From Hominenteromicrobium sp900549945 (GTDB lineage Bacteria > Bacillota > Clostridia > Oscillospirales > Acutalibacteraceae): a DNA stretch of 64,000 nucleotides. The notes under the pieces are model-generated. The model searched no databases and was not told where the DNA came from. It saw nothing but the letters and a program-made list of their open reading frames with translations. Of the stretch, positions 8,069-16,059 are shown piece after piece. The translations under genes were made by a program, and so were the position numbers. Numbering within the stretch: position 1 is the stretch's first letter; each line of letters begins with the position of its first letter. The stretch spans positions 62,001-126,000 of the forward strand of contig CABRNK010000002.1 in NCBI GenBank assembly GCA_902472305.1. The letters are read 5' to 3'.

Positions 8069-8287
8069 ATGTCAAAACAGGACGTAATTGAAGTAGAAGG
8101 AATCGTTAAGGAAGCTCTGCCGAACGCGACGTTTCAGGTGGAGATTCCGGGCGGGCACATGATTCTCGCCCACATCTCCGGCAAGCTGCGCATGAATTTC
8201 ATCCGCATTCTGCCCGGCGATAAGGTGACGCTCGAGATGAGCCCGTATGATCTGACGAAGGGGCGCATCACTTGGCGCTCCAAATAA
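8069..8287 (+). CDS. infA: Translation initiation factor IF-1
   Basis: 72 residues, the exact usual length, starting MSKQDVIEVEGIVKEALPNA. IF-1 is a single OB-fold that occupies the A site of the 30S subunit during initiation. HISGKLRMNFIRILPGDKV and SPYDLTKGRITWR are diagnostic. It is followed by rpmJ, as in nearly all Firmicutes. Confidence 0.98.
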   Translation: MSKQDVIEVEGIVKEALPNATFQVEIPGGHMILAHISGKLRMNFIRILPGDKVTLEMSPYDLTKGRITWRSK

Positions 8288-8332
8288 GGAAACAGAGAAT
8301 GAAACCCCACAATTCATAAGGAGGGTATACAC

Positions 8333-8446
8333 ATGAAAGTCAGACCTTCTGTCAAGAAGATGTGTGAAAAATGCAAGATTATCAAGCGCAAGGGTAAAGT
8401 CATGGTTATCTGTGAAAACCCGAAGCACAAGCAGCGCCAGGGCTGA
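8333..8446 (+). CDS. rpmJ: 50S ribosomal protein L36, zinc-binding form
   Basis: 37 codons plus TGA, starting MKVRPSVKKMCEKCKIIKRK. The zinc ligands are CEKC, a third Cys in VICENPKH and the following His, so this is the Cys-containing form. L36 is the smallest 50S protein, located near the GTPase centre. AAGGAGGG at 8318-8325 gives a normal spacing to the ATG. It lies between infA and rpsM as usual. Confidence 0.97.
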   Translation: MKVRPSVKKMCEKCKIIKRKGKVMVICENPKHKQRQG

Positions 8447-8478
8447 GGCTCTGCAATTATCATGGAGGTGCAATAAGC

Positions 8479-8847
8479 ATGGCTCGTATTTCCGGTATTG
8501 ATTTACCCAGAGATAAAAGAATCGAGATTGCTCTTACCTACATCTTCGGCATCGGCCGCAAGACAGCGTCGGATATCTGCGCTGCTACCGGCGTTGACCC
8601 GAGCATCCGCGTAAGAGACCTGTCCGAGGACGACGCAACGAAGCTCAGAGAATATATCGACCACAACTGCACGGTTGAGGGCGACCTCCGCCGCAATGTC
8701 GCGTTCGACATTAAGAGACTTATTGAAATCGGCTGCTACCGCGGTGTGCGCCACCGCAAGGGCCTGCCGGTAAGAGGTCAGCGCTCGAAGACCAACGCGA
8801 GAACGCGCAAGGGTCCGAGAAAGACAATGGCCAACAAGAAGAAGTAA
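8479..8847 (+). CDS. rpsM: 30S ribosomal protein S13
   Basis: 122 residues, starting MARISGIDLPRDKRIEIALT. S13 sits in the head of the 30S subunit and contacts the P-site tRNA and the B1 bridges. TYIFGIGRKTA and GCYRGVRHRKGLPVRGQRSK with NARTRKGPRKTMANKKK are universal. A GGAGG site precedes the ATG. It starts the S13-S11-S4-alpha-L17 cluster. Confidence 0.98.
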   Translation: MARISGIDLPRDKRIEIALTYIFGIGRKTASDICAATGVDPSIRVRDLSEDDATKLREYIDHNCTVEGDLRRNVAFDIKRLIEIGCYRGVRHRKGLPVRGQRSKTNARTRKGPRKTMANKKK

Positions 8848-8864
8848 TCGGGAGGGATTCTTAA

Positions 8865-9275
8865 ATGGCAGCAACAAAAGGCGGAAAGAAAGCAGTTACC
8901 GCAGTCCGCAGACGCCGTGAGCGCAAGAATATTGAGCGTGGCGCTGCACATATCCAGTCCACCTTCAACAACACGATCGTAACCATCACAGATACACAGG
9001 GCAACGCAGTTTCCTGGGCGAGCGCAGGCGAGCTTGGCTTCCGCGGCTCCAGAAAGTCCACGCCGTTCGCGGCGCAGACCGCTGCGGAAACCGCGGCGAA
9101 GATCGCCATGGAGCACGGCATGAAGAGCGTCGAGGTCTTTGTTAAGGGCCCGGGCTCCGGCCGTGAAGCTGCAATCCGTGCGCTGCAGGCGGCGGGTCTT
9201 GAGGTCAGCATGATCAAAGACGTTACGCCGATCCCGCACAACGGGTGCCGTCCTCCGAAGAGAAGACGCGTATAA
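8865..9275 (+). CDS. rpsK: 30S ribosomal protein S11
   Basis: 136 residues. S11 forms the 30S platform near the mRNA exit. HIQSTFNNTIVTITDTQGN, FRGSRKSTPFAAQTAAE and IPHNGCRPPKRRRV are diagnostic. The N-terminal 25 residues are a basic extension (GGKKAVTAVRRRRERKN) typical of the family. A GGGAGG site precedes the ATG. Confidence 0.98.
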   Translation: MAATKGGKKAVTAVRRRRERKNIERGAAHIQSTFNNTIVTITDTQGNAVSWASAGELGFRGSRKSTPFAAQTAAETAAKIAMEHGMKSVEVFVKGPGSGREAAIRALQAAGLEVSMIKDVTPIPHNGCRPPKRRRV

Positions 9276-9296
9276 AAGATTAGGAGGTTACAAACA

Positions 9297-9923
9297 ATGG
9301 CAAGATATACAGATGCTGTCTGCAAGCTGTGCCGCCGCGAGGGTCAGAAGCTGTTCCTCAAGGGCCAGAGATGCTATACAGATAAGTGCGCGATCACGCG
9401 CAGAGCCTATGCCCCCGGTCAGCACGGTCAGGGCAGAAAAAAGACGTCTGAGTACGGCATGCAGCTGCGCGCAAAGCAGATGACGAGACGCTACTACGGC
9501 GTGCTCGAGGGTCAGTTCAGACATTACTACGAGATGGCGACGAAGATGCAGGGCAAGGCCGGCGACAACCTCCTCAGCCTCCTCGAGATCCGTCTCGACA
9601 ACGTCGTATACCGCTGCGGCTGGGCCTCCTCCAGAGCGGAAGCCCGCCAGCTCGTCGTTCACGGCCACTTCACCGTCAACGGCCGCAAGGTCGATATCCC
9701 CTCCTACCTCGTGAAGGCGGGCGATGTCGTCGCTATTAAGGAAGGCAGCCGCTCCTCGGAGAAGTTTAAGGCTGTTCTCGAAGCCAACGCCGCAAAGCCG
9801 GTCGTTAAGTGGCTGGAGCTCAATGCGGCCGCCTGCGAGGCGAAGGTCGCTGCAATGCCGGTCCGTGAGGACATCGACCTCGAGGTCGACGAAACTCTCA
9901 TCGTTGAGTTGTACTCCAAGTAA
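9297..9923 (+). CDS. rpsD: 30S ribosomal protein S4, zinc-binding form
   Basis: 208 residues. S4 nucleates 30S assembly and guards the mRNA entry site. Four cysteines near the N-terminus (residues 9, 12, 26 and 31, in VCKLC and RCYTDKC) form the zinc knuckle of the Cys-containing S4 class. The S4 RNA-binding domain follows at about residues 97-160 (LDNVVYRCGWASSRAEARQL, VVHGHFTVNGRKVDIPSYLV). Another S4 copy of the Cys-less kind may exist elsewhere; none is in this window. Confidence 0.97.
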   Translation: MARYTDAVCKLCRREGQKLFLKGQRCYTDKCAITRRAYAPGQHGQGRKKTSEYGMQLRAKQMTRRYYGVLEGQFRHYYEMATKMQGKAGDNLLSLLEIRLDNVVYRCGWASSRAEARQLVVHGHFTVNGRKVDIPSYLVKAGDVVAIKEGSRSSEKFKAVLEANAAKPVVKWLELNAAACEAKVAAMPVREDIDLEVDETLIVELYSK

Positions 9924-9981
9924 TTCCTAAATCTTAAATGGATTTTACGAATTACGTCAAATGTGTAAAGGAGGATCGCAA

Positions 9982-10935
9982 ATGATTGAGATAGAAAGAC
10001 CGAGAATAGAGACCGAGGAAATTTCGAGCGACAGCACCTACGGGCGCTTCGTCGTCGAGCCGCTGGAGCGCGGCTTCGGCACAACGCTGGGCAACAGCCT
10101 GCGCCGCGTGCTTCTCTCCAGCCTGCCGGGCGTTGCGGTCAAATCGATCAAGATCGACGGCGTCGTCCATGAATTCTCCACCATTCCCGGTGTGAAGGAA
10201 GACGTCACCGAAATTGTGCTGAATATCAAGGGCCTCATCGCAAAGCTGCACTGTGACGGCCCGAAGACCGTGGAAATCGCGGTCGAGGGTCCCTGCATGG
10301 TTACCGCGGATTCAATAAAGTGCGACAGCGAGGTTGAGATCCTTAACCCCGACCTGCACATTGCCACACTCGGAGAAGGCGCAAAGCTGTACATGGAGAT
10401 CGTGCTCGATAAGGGCAGGGGCTATGTTTCCGGCGAGCGCAATAAGCAGAGCATGCCGCAGGGCGTGATCGGCGAATTGGCAGTTGATTCTATTTACACA
10501 CCGGTGTTAAAGGTAAACTTTAACGTAGAGCCTACCCGCGTCGGCCAGAGCATCGATTACGATAAGCTGACGCTCGAGGTATGGACAAACGGAGTTATCA
10601 CCGCACAGGAGGCGGTTTCCCTCGCCGCGAAGGTCCTCACCGACCATCTCACGCTCTTTGTGGATCTGTCCGATAAGGGCAAGAGCACGGAGATCATGGT
10701 GGAGAAGGACGACAAGGGCAAGGAAAAGGTTCTGGAAATGACGATTGAAGAGCTGGATCTCTCGGTCCGCTCCTTCAACTGCCTCAAGCGCGCCGGCATC
10801 AATACGGTGGAGGACCTGCTCTCGAAGTCCGAAGAGGACATGATGAAGGTCAGAAATCTGGGCCGCAAATCGCTCGAGGAAGTTATCTGGAAGCTCGCGT
10901 CTCTCGGCTTTAACCTCCGTAAGGACGATGAATAA
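9982..10935 (+). CDS. rpoA: DNA-directed RNA polymerase subunit alpha
   Basis: 317 residues from ATG at 9982. An in-frame ATG at 9961 is rejected because AAAGGAGG at 9967-9974 lies 7 bases before 9982. The N-terminal domain (about 1-230) dimerises and assembles the enzyme: RFVVEPLERGFGTTLGNSLR and RRVLLSSLPGVAV are typical. The C-terminal domain (about 245-317), which contacts UP elements and activators, shows LDLSVRSFNCLKRAGINTVE and RNLGRKSLEEV. Confidence 0.98.
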   Translation: MIEIERPRIETEEISSDSTYGRFVVEPLERGFGTTLGNSLRRVLLSSLPGVAVKSIKIDGVVHEFSTIPGVKEDVTEIVLNIKGLIAKLHCDGPKTVEIAVEGPCMVTADSIKCDSEVEILNPDLHIATLGEGAKLYMEIVLDKGRGYVSGERNKQSMPQGVIGELAVDSIYTPVLKVNFNVEPTRVGQSIDYDKLTLEVWTNGVITAQEAVSLAAKVLTDHLTLFVDLSDKGKSTEIMVEKDDKGKEKVLEMTIEELDLSVRSFNCLKRAGINTVEDLLSKSEEDMMKVRNLGRKSLEEVIWKLASLGFNLRKDDE

Positions 10936-10965
10936 TTTAATTACCAAACGATAGGAGTGACAATC

Positions 10966-11307
10966 ATGCCGGGAACAAGAAAACTCGGAAGAGACACTGC
11001 ACATAGACTCGCTATGCTGCGCGGCCTCGTTACGTTCTTCTTCGAGAACGGAAAGATCGAGACGACGGCGACGAGAGCACAGGAAGTCCGTGCCCTCGCG
11101 GAAAAGATGATCACGATCGCGAAGGAAGACAATCTCGCGAACAGAAGAAACGTCATGGCCTTCATCACGAAGGAGAGCGTTACGAACAAGCTGTTCAAGG
11201 AGATCGCGCCGAAGTACGTTGAGCGCAACGGCGGCTACACTCGCATCACGAAGCTCGGGCCGCGCCGCGGCGACGCAGCCGAGATGGCGATTATCGAGCT
11301 GGTCTGA
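10966..11307 (+). CDS. rplQ: 50S ribosomal protein L17
   Basis: 113 residues from ATG at 10966, starting MPGTRKLGRDTAHRLAMLRG. An upstream GTG at 10957 overlaps the TAGGAG ribosome binding site and is rejected. L17 binds 23S rRNA near the tunnel exit. KIETTATRAQEVRALAEKMI and the C-terminal TRITKLGPRRGDAAEMAIIE are diagnostic. It ends the operon; the ecfA/ecfT/truA genes that follow rplQ in many Firmicutes are absent here. Confidence 0.98.
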   Translation: MPGTRKLGRDTAHRLAMLRGLVTFFFENGKIETTATRAQEVRALAEKMITIAKEDNLANRRNVMAFITKESVTNKLFKEIAPKYVERNGGYTRITKLGPRRGDAAEMAIIELV

Positions 11308-11326
11308 TCCGAAATACAATCGCATT

Positions 11327-11365
11327 AAAAGGACTGCGGGAATCACCCGCAGTCCTTTTGTGTTT
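11327..11365 (+). terminator. Intrinsic terminator of the spc/alpha operon
   Basis: Perfect 14-bp stem, AAAAGGACTGCGGG at 11327-11340 and its complement at 11346-11359, with a five-base loop AATCA, followed by TGTTTTT. It lies 19 bases after the rplQ stop and should end the long ribosomal transcript. Confidence 0.93.
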
Positions 11366-11396
11366 TTATGAAAATGAGGGGGCCGATAGGCCCCGT

Positions 11397-11441
11397 AAAA
11401 AAGTGCGGGCGGAAACCTATTTCTATCAGGTTCCCGCCCGC
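11397..11441 (-). terminator. Intrinsic terminator of the S9 peptidase gene
   Basis: Read on the minus strand, a GC-rich hairpin (arms 11405-11418 and 11428-11441) is followed by six T (complement of 11397-11402). It lies about 50 bases past the stop of the peptidase gene. A smaller hairpin at 11378-11394 lies beyond it. Confidence 0.85.
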
Positions 11442-11491
11442 GCGCTTTCCGTGCGGAGGATTTTTCAAAGACCGGATGGGGAAGCCGCCGG

Positions 11492-13495
11492 TCAGACGTG
11501 CTTTTCGAACCAGCTCGTGATCTCGTTCAGACGGCGCAGACGGTGCAGGGGCTTGCCGCCGCGCGAGAGCTCGTGGTTCTCGCCGCGGAAAATACACATG
11601 CGCGCTTCAACGCCGCACTGCTTGAGTGCCGAATACATCTGGTACCCCTCGGAGAGCGGGCAGCGGTAGTCCTCGTCGCTGTGGAGGAACAGCGTCGGCG
11701 TCGTGCAGCTGCGCGCGTAGGCGAGCGGCGAATGCCGCCACAGCGTTTCGCGGCTGTCCCAGAAATTGTCGCGGCGTGAAAGCCCCATCTGGTCGGCGGC
11801 AAAGCCTTCGCCGATGTCCGAGGTAAAGGCGAAGCTGAGCCAGTTCGAGATCGACCGCTGCGAGGCCGCCGCGGCAAAGCGGCCCGTGTGGCCGATGATC
11901 CAGTTCGTCATAAAGCCGCCGTAGCTGCCGCCGGTTACGCAGACGCGCGCGGTGTCGATCTGCGACCAGCGCTCGAGCACGCGGTCCGTGAACGCCATCA
12001 GGTCGTCGTAGTCGCCGGCGCCGTATTTCCCGCGGATGTCGGCGAATTCGTTGCCGCGCCCGTCGCCGCCGCGCGGGTTGCAGAAAAAAACGAACCAGCC
12101 GCGGTTTGCCCAAAGCTGCATCTCGTGGTAAAATACCTCGCCGTAAACGGTTTTGGGGCCGCCGTGGATGTCGAGAATGGCCGGGTAACGCTTCGAGGGG
12201 TCGAAGTCCTTTGGCTTTAAGACCCAGCCGTCCAGCTCCAGACCGTCGCGCCGGAACGTGAGCTTTTCGGGCGCGGCGACGTAAACATCGCGCAGCACAT
12301 CCGCATTCAGCGCGGTGCGCTGCACGGGTGCGTTCGTGCCGGCCGCGGCCGTGTAAATCTCCTGCAGGCGCATGTCCTGCATGCCGATGAACCACAGCGC
12401 GCCGTCCCGCACGTCGAAGCAGTCCACGGAGCCCTCGCGCTCGAAAGCGGGTGCAATCGCGCCGCTGCGGTCGAGCGACAGGATGTGCGAGGCGTTCCGC
12501 AGTGTCGCGGTAAAATAGAGCGTATCGCCGTCCTGCCGCAGGTATGCACCGCCGCCGAGCCGGCAGTCGCTGCCGACGGAGGAGCCGACGGCCTCCTCAA
12601 ACGGCGCGAACAGCTCGACCGCTCCGGTCTCGGCCGAGAGCCGGTAGAACTGCGCGTTTTCGTTCACGCCGAAGCGGCGCCCGGCGCTGCCGAGAAACAG
12701 GACGTCGTCCGCCCACCACACCGCGTCGAAAATATCGTAGACGCGCGGCGCGAGCAGTTCGGTTGTTTTGCCGGAGGCGATGTCGTAGACGTAGACGCCC
12801 GCCTTTTCGCGGCGCTTCGACGTGAAGGCCTCGCCGGTGTAGAGGATCGCGGTGCGGTCCGCGCTGAGCCGCGCAGAGCCTGCGGCAAACGATTCGCGTG
12901 TGACGCGCGTCAGCTTATCCGCCTTTTCGTCGTAGAGGAACAGCGTGCTGCGGCGCTTGTTCGTGAAGCCCGCGCCGTTCAGGTAAAACGGCAGCTCGTC
13001 GAGCACCTCGTAGTCCTTTTCGGCCTTCTTCTCCTCGAGCAGCGCGGCCTTTGCCTTGCCCTGCAAAAAGGCGGCTTTCGAAAAGCGCATGTCCCAGTCG
13101 GCGCGCAGCAGATAGAGCCCGTCCGCCGCCTTGGCCTCCGGCACGGCCGCGAGCGGAACCGTAAACGCCGGGGCCGCCTCGCCGCCGTCCGTGCGGATGC
13201 GGTAGAATGCGGTGCAGTCCTCGCCGGCCTCGCGCTTTTTGGCGAGCGCCGGATCGCGGTCCGCGGTGAAGAGCAGCGTCTGCGCGTCGTCCCAGAGGAA
13301 GGCGCCCGCTTTGCCGTCCGTCGTCAGGCGGCGGGCGGCGCCGTTTTCCGGCAGCAGCCAGAGATCGCGGCGGTAGCCGTTCTTTTCGGGGGCGGCCTCG
13401 GCGCAGCGGAAAGCGGCGGCTTTGCTTTCCGGCGCAAGGGTCAGGTCGGAGAGAAACCGGTATTTCATAAAGGCGTCTGCGGTGAGCGTTTTCAT
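11492..13495 (-). CDS. S9-family prolyl oligopeptidase / acylaminoacyl-peptidase-like enzyme
   Basis: 667 residues from ATG at 13495 (MKTLTADAFMKYRFLSDLTL). Longer in-frame starts lack a ribosome binding site; AAAGGA lies 9 bases before this ATG. Roughly residues 1-400 read as a beta-propeller (repeated WD-like strands such as YVYDIASGKTTEL), and the last 260 residues are an alpha/beta hydrolase. The catalytic triad is readable: Ser in GGSYGG (about 523), Asp in HSDEDYRCP (about 606) and His in GENHELSRGG (about 640). No signal peptide is seen, so it is probably a cytoplasmic peptidase acting on oligopeptides. The gene is monocistronic with its own promoter and terminator. Confidence 0.9.
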   Translation of the reverse strand: MKTLTADAFMKYRFLSDLTLAPESKAAAFRCAEAAPEKNGYRRDLWLLPENGAARRLTTDGKAGAFLWDDAQTLLFTADRDPALAKKREAGEDCTAFYRIRTDGGEAAPAFTVPLAAVPEAKAADGLYLLRADWDMRFSKAAFLQGKAKAALLEEKKAEKDYEVLDELPFYLNGAGFTNKRRSTLFLYDEKADKLTRVTRESFAAGSARLSADRTAILYTGEAFTSKRREKAGVYVYDIASGKTTELLAPRVYDIFDAVWWADDVLFLGSAGRRFGVNENAQFYRLSAETGAVELFAPFEEAVGSSVGSDCRLGGGAYLRQDGDTLYFTATLRNASHILSLDRSGAIAPAFEREGSVDCFDVRDGALWFIGMQDMRLQEIYTAAAGTNAPVQRTALNADVLRDVYVAAPEKLTFRRDGLELDGWVLKPKDFDPSKRYPAILDIHGGPKTVYGEVFYHEMQLWANRGWFVFFCNPRGGDGRGNEFADIRGKYGAGDYDDLMAFTDRVLERWSQIDTARVCVTGGSYGGFMTNWIIGHTGRFAAAASQRSISNWLSFAFTSDIGEGFAADQMGLSRRDNFWDSRETLWRHSPLAYARSCTTPTLFLHSDEDYRCPLSEGYQMYSALKQCGVEARMCIFRGENHELSRGGKPLHRLRRLNEITSWFEKHV

Positions 13496-13558
13496 TGTCA
13501 TCTGTCCTTTCAGCGGATTTCCCGGGCGGCGGCAGGCGACGCCCGCGGTGCTACTGCT

Positions 13559-13588
13559 ATTGTACAGCGCAGAAAGCGCGAATTGCAA
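13559..13588 (-). promoter_or_regulatory. Promoter of the S9 peptidase gene
   Basis: Minus-strand TTGCAA (13583-13588), 18-base spacer, TACAAT (13559-13564), about 65 bases upstream of the ATG. It is divergent from the + strand promoter at 13633. Confidence 0.65.
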
Positions 13589-13632
13589 GCCCGGCGCCAG
13601 GAAAACCGGCGGAATTTTCAGCGGATTCCGCC

Positions 13633-13661
13633 TTGTATTCGCGGCGGATTTCAGATATAAT
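13633..13661 (+). promoter_or_regulatory. Promoter of the small membrane protein / AEC transporter genes
   Basis: TTGTAT (13633-13638), exact 17-base spacer, TATAAT (13656-13661), 60 bases before the ATG at 13722. Confidence 0.75.
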
Positions 13662-13721
13662 AATACGGTAAACTGCGTATTCTGCGCGAAAATGGATTTA
13701 GAAAGAAAAAGAGGTCTGAAA

Positions 13722-14003
13722 ATGGGTTATATGTATGCGGTGATCTGGTTCGTCGCCGGGTTTGTGCTGATCTTCCGGCTCGCAAAGGAAAACAAGATTT
13801 TCTATCTGGCCGGTGCTTTTTTCCTCGTGCTCGGCGGCTGGTGGCTCGCCGACGCGGTGCAGCCGGCGTGGAAGGTCTTTCAGGGCACGCCCGGCATCGT
13901 GCTCAAGGTGATCACCGGTGTCGTGCTTGTGATCCTCGCCGTGCAGTTCTATCTTCTGAACCGCGCGGGCCGGAAGGCCGATAAGCCGGATAAGGAGGAC
14001 TGA
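13722..14003 (+). CDS. Small predicted membrane protein, unknown function
   Basis: 93 residues from ATG at 13722 (MGYMYAVIWFVAGFVLIFRL); GAGGT lies seven bases upstream. Longer in-frame starts would run through the promoter at 13633-13661. Three hydrophobic stretches are visible, at about residues 3-20, 28-48 and 60-80, followed by a charged tail (RAGRKADKPDKED). I do not recognise the family. It shares a promoter with the AEC transporter, whose ribosome binding site is inside its last codons, so the two are co-translated and may act together. That link is inference. Confidence 0.75.
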   Translation: MGYMYAVIWFVAGFVLIFRLAKENKIFYLAGAFFLVLGGWWLADAVQPAWKVFQGTPGIVLKVITGVVLVILAVQFYLLNRAGRKADKPDKED

Positions 14004-14005
14004 GC

Positions 14006-14926
14006 GTGGAAGCCTTTTTCGCGGTCGTCATGGAGGTCGCCGTCATTCTGATCCTCATTCTGGTCGGCTATATCACGGTGAAGAGGGGCATGTTCACGAA
14101 GGAGAGCCTCAGCAGCATCACGAGCTTTCTGCTCTACATCGTCACGCCCTGCCTGATCGTCTCGTCGTTCCTCTCGGCGGAGTCCGGCAGGCTGGACGGC
14201 TGGACGCTGCTGCTCGCCGCTGCGCTGCCGGCGGCGTCGATCGTCATCAGCATTGCGGCAAGCTACCTCTTTTTCCGCAGGGAAACGGCGGACCGCCGCC
14301 GCGTCCTGCGCTTTTCTATGATCTTCTGCAACGTTGGGTTCATGGGCATCCCGCTCGTCGAGGGGATCGTCGGCAGCGAGGGCGTGCTGTACGGCTCGTT
14401 TTTCATCGCCGTGTTCAACATCTTCTGCTGGACGTACGGCTATGTGATGATGGGCGGCGGCAAGGTGAAGCTGCGCGCGCTGGTTTTGAATCCGGGCGTA
14501 ATCGGCATCGCGGTCGGCCTGCCGCTGTATCTGCTCGACGTGCCGCTGCCGCAGCTCGTTGTAGAGCCGGTCGAGCTGATTTCGGCGCTCAACACGCCGC
14601 TCGCGATGATCGTCGTCGGCGGGTACATCGCGCAGGTGAAACTGCGCGCGTTCGTCTCGGATTTCGCCGTGTACAGGATGGCGGCGCTGCGGCTTGTTGT
14701 GCTGCCGCTTCTGTACCTCGCGGTCGTATGGTTCGCGCGCCCGAACGACACGCTGCTGATGAGCACCGCGATTCAGGGCGCGACGCCTGTCGCGGCGAAC
14801 TGCGTGCTCTTTGCGGTGCAGTACGGCAGCGACGCCGAGCTTGCCTCGAAGAGCGTGGCGGTGACGACGGCGCTCTCCGTGATCACGATCCCGCTGATCG
14901 CGGTGCTCGTGCAGGTGCTTTTGTGA
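14006..14926 (+). CDS. AEC-family (auxin efflux carrier-type) transporter
   Basis: 306 residues with a GTG start three bases after the previous stop; AAGGAGG at 13992-13998 supports it. About ten hydrophobic segments make up two five-helix repeats. Conserved features include the N-terminal ILILVGYITVKRGMFTKESL, the FCNVGFMGIPLVEGIVG segment and TAIQGATPVAANCVLFAVQY in the last third. Bacterial AEC proteins move organic anions such as malate or malonate; the substrate here cannot be told. The C-terminus ends at a membrane helix. Confidence 0.88.
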   Translation: MEAFFAVVMEVAVILILILVGYITVKRGMFTKESLSSITSFLLYIVTPCLIVSSFLSAESGRLDGWTLLLAAALPAASIVISIAASYLFFRRETADRRRVLRFSMIFCNVGFMGIPLVEGIVGSEGVLYGSFFIAVFNIFCWTYGYVMMGGGKVKLRALVLNPGVIGIAVGLPLYLLDVPLPQLVVEPVELISALNTPLAMIVVGGYIAQVKLRAFVSDFAVYRMAALRLVVLPLLYLAVVWFARPNDTLLMSTAIQGATPVAANCVLFAVQYGSDAELASKSVAVTTALSVITIPLIAVLVQVLL

Positions 14927-15081
14927 CCGGCGGAAAAGCCGGGATTTGAAGGGAAAGGGAAGGCCCGCCGCTCGGCGCGCAGAAGGGCGGGTGGGCCGCG
15001 GGTTTTCAGTAAATGCGCTGCGGCGCCGCGCAGTCGGCGGGGCAGGCCGCGGACAGCGCGGGAAGAAACAGGTGATAAAAA

Positions 15082-15708
15082 ATGAAAATAGCTCCCTCGA
15101 TGCTCGCGAGCGACTACACGCGGATGGGTGATAGCCTGCGGGCGGTGCAGAATGCGGACTGGCTGCATATCGACATTATGGACGGCAATTTTGTGCCGAA
15201 TATCAGCTTTGGACCGGATGTGGTCGCGGCGCTGCGGCCGCTGACGGACATGCCGTTCGACGTGCATCTGATGCTGCTGCATCCGAAGCAGTACATCGAA
15301 AAATTTGCGCGGGCCGGCGCGGACAGCATTACGTTCCACGTCGAATGCGCGGACGATATTCTGGAAACGATCGCGGAAATCGAGCGCTTCGGCTTAAAGC
15401 CGGGGCTTTCCGTAAAGCCCGGCACGCCCGCAGAGGCGCTGTTTCCGTATCTCGACCGCCTGTACATGGCGCTTGTGATGACCGTGGAGCCCGGCTTCGG
15501 CGGCCAGAAATTTATGCCCGAGCCGCTCGAAAAGGTGCGCGCGCTGCGCGCAAAATGCCCGGGCCTTGTGCTGGAGGTGGACGGCGGCGTCAACCGCGAG
15601 ACGGCCGCGCTGTGCCGTGCAGCCGGCGTGGACGTCGCCGTGGCGGGAACGAGCGTGTTCCGCGCGGCGGATATTCCGGCGGAGATCCACGCGCTGCGGG
15701 GCGAATAA
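15082..15708 (+). CDS. rpe: Ribulose-phosphate 3-epimerase
   Basis: 208 residues. It interconverts D-ribulose 5-phosphate and D-xylulose 5-phosphate in the pentose phosphate pathway. It has a TIM-barrel fold: start KIAPSMLASDYTRMGDSL, metal site and catalytic Asp in HIDIMDGNFVPNISFGP, then VHLML, VEPGFGGQKF, and the second catalytic Asp in LEVDGGVN. Length is slightly short of the usual 215-220. AGGTGAT precedes the ATG. A terminator follows, so it is probably transcribed alone or with upstream genes. Confidence 0.96.
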   Translation: MKIAPSMLASDYTRMGDSLRAVQNADWLHIDIMDGNFVPNISFGPDVVAALRPLTDMPFDVHLMLLHPKQYIEKFARAGADSITFHVECADDILETIAEIERFGLKPGLSVKPGTPAEALFPYLDRLYMALVMTVEPGFGGQKFMPEPLEKVRALRAKCPGLVLEVDGGVNRETAALCRAAGVDVAVAGTSVFRAADIPAEIHALRGE

Positions 15709-15720
15709 GAAAAAAGGCAG

Positions 15721-15761
15721 AGGGCTTCCGTGCGGCTGTCATGCGGTGCGGGGCCCTTTTT
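15721..15761 (+). terminator. Probable terminator after rpe
   Basis: AGGGC (15721-15725) pairs with GCCCT (15753-15757), with inner CCG/CGG pairs, and is followed by TTTT. It is imperfect but begins 13 bases after the rpe stop. Confidence 0.6.
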
Positions 15762-15912
15762 GCACGGCAAAAGAGCTGGAATGTTCACGTTTTGTTCATA
15801 GATTTAGGGCTGCTTTTCACATAGCCGTCACAGAAGGCCGGTATAATGCACGGCAGAACCGATTTTGTCGGCTATTTTGATCAAATTTCAGGCTAAAGAT
15901 TCAGGACGGCTA

Positions 15913-15941
15913 TTGCAAAACGGCGAAAATTGCGGTATTAT
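15913..15941 (+). promoter_or_regulatory. Promoter of the GldA/GldG-type ABC operon
   Basis: TTGCAA (15913-15918), 17-base spacer, TATTAT (15936-15941). A second TATAAT at 15842-15847 has no convincing -35 partner. The 351-base gap between rpe and the ABC ATPase gene is accounted for by the rpe terminator, this promoter and the leader. Confidence 0.75.
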
Positions 15942-16059
15942 ATTTAAGTTGTTTCAGCAATACCTGCGCCCCAAGGCGCAGTTGGGGAGGAAATTGCTCC
16001 GCGGGCGAAGGCGCGCCGGGGGAAAGCTCCGTCCCGCAGAGAAAGGATGGTTAACAATC
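15942..16059 (+). promoter_or_regulatory. Structured 5' leader of the ABC operon
   Basis: About 110 bases of GC-rich untranslated leader. A 7-bp hairpin with a CCAA loop (15964-15981) is perfect, and a longer-range pairing GCGGG (16001-16005) with CCCGC (16033-16037) is possible. It matches no riboswitch class that I know. No run of T follows, so control by attenuation is not indicated. Confidence 0.4.

Noticed and set aside
15842..15847. TATAAT as the promoter of the ABC operon
   Set aside because: No acceptable -35 hexamer lies 16-18 bases upstream; the TTGCAA/TATTAT pair at 15913-15941 is better.
15942..16059. T-box or known riboswitch in the ABC operon leader
   Set aside because: The T-box bulge sequence (GGTGGNACC-like) and conserved cores of common riboswitches were not seen.
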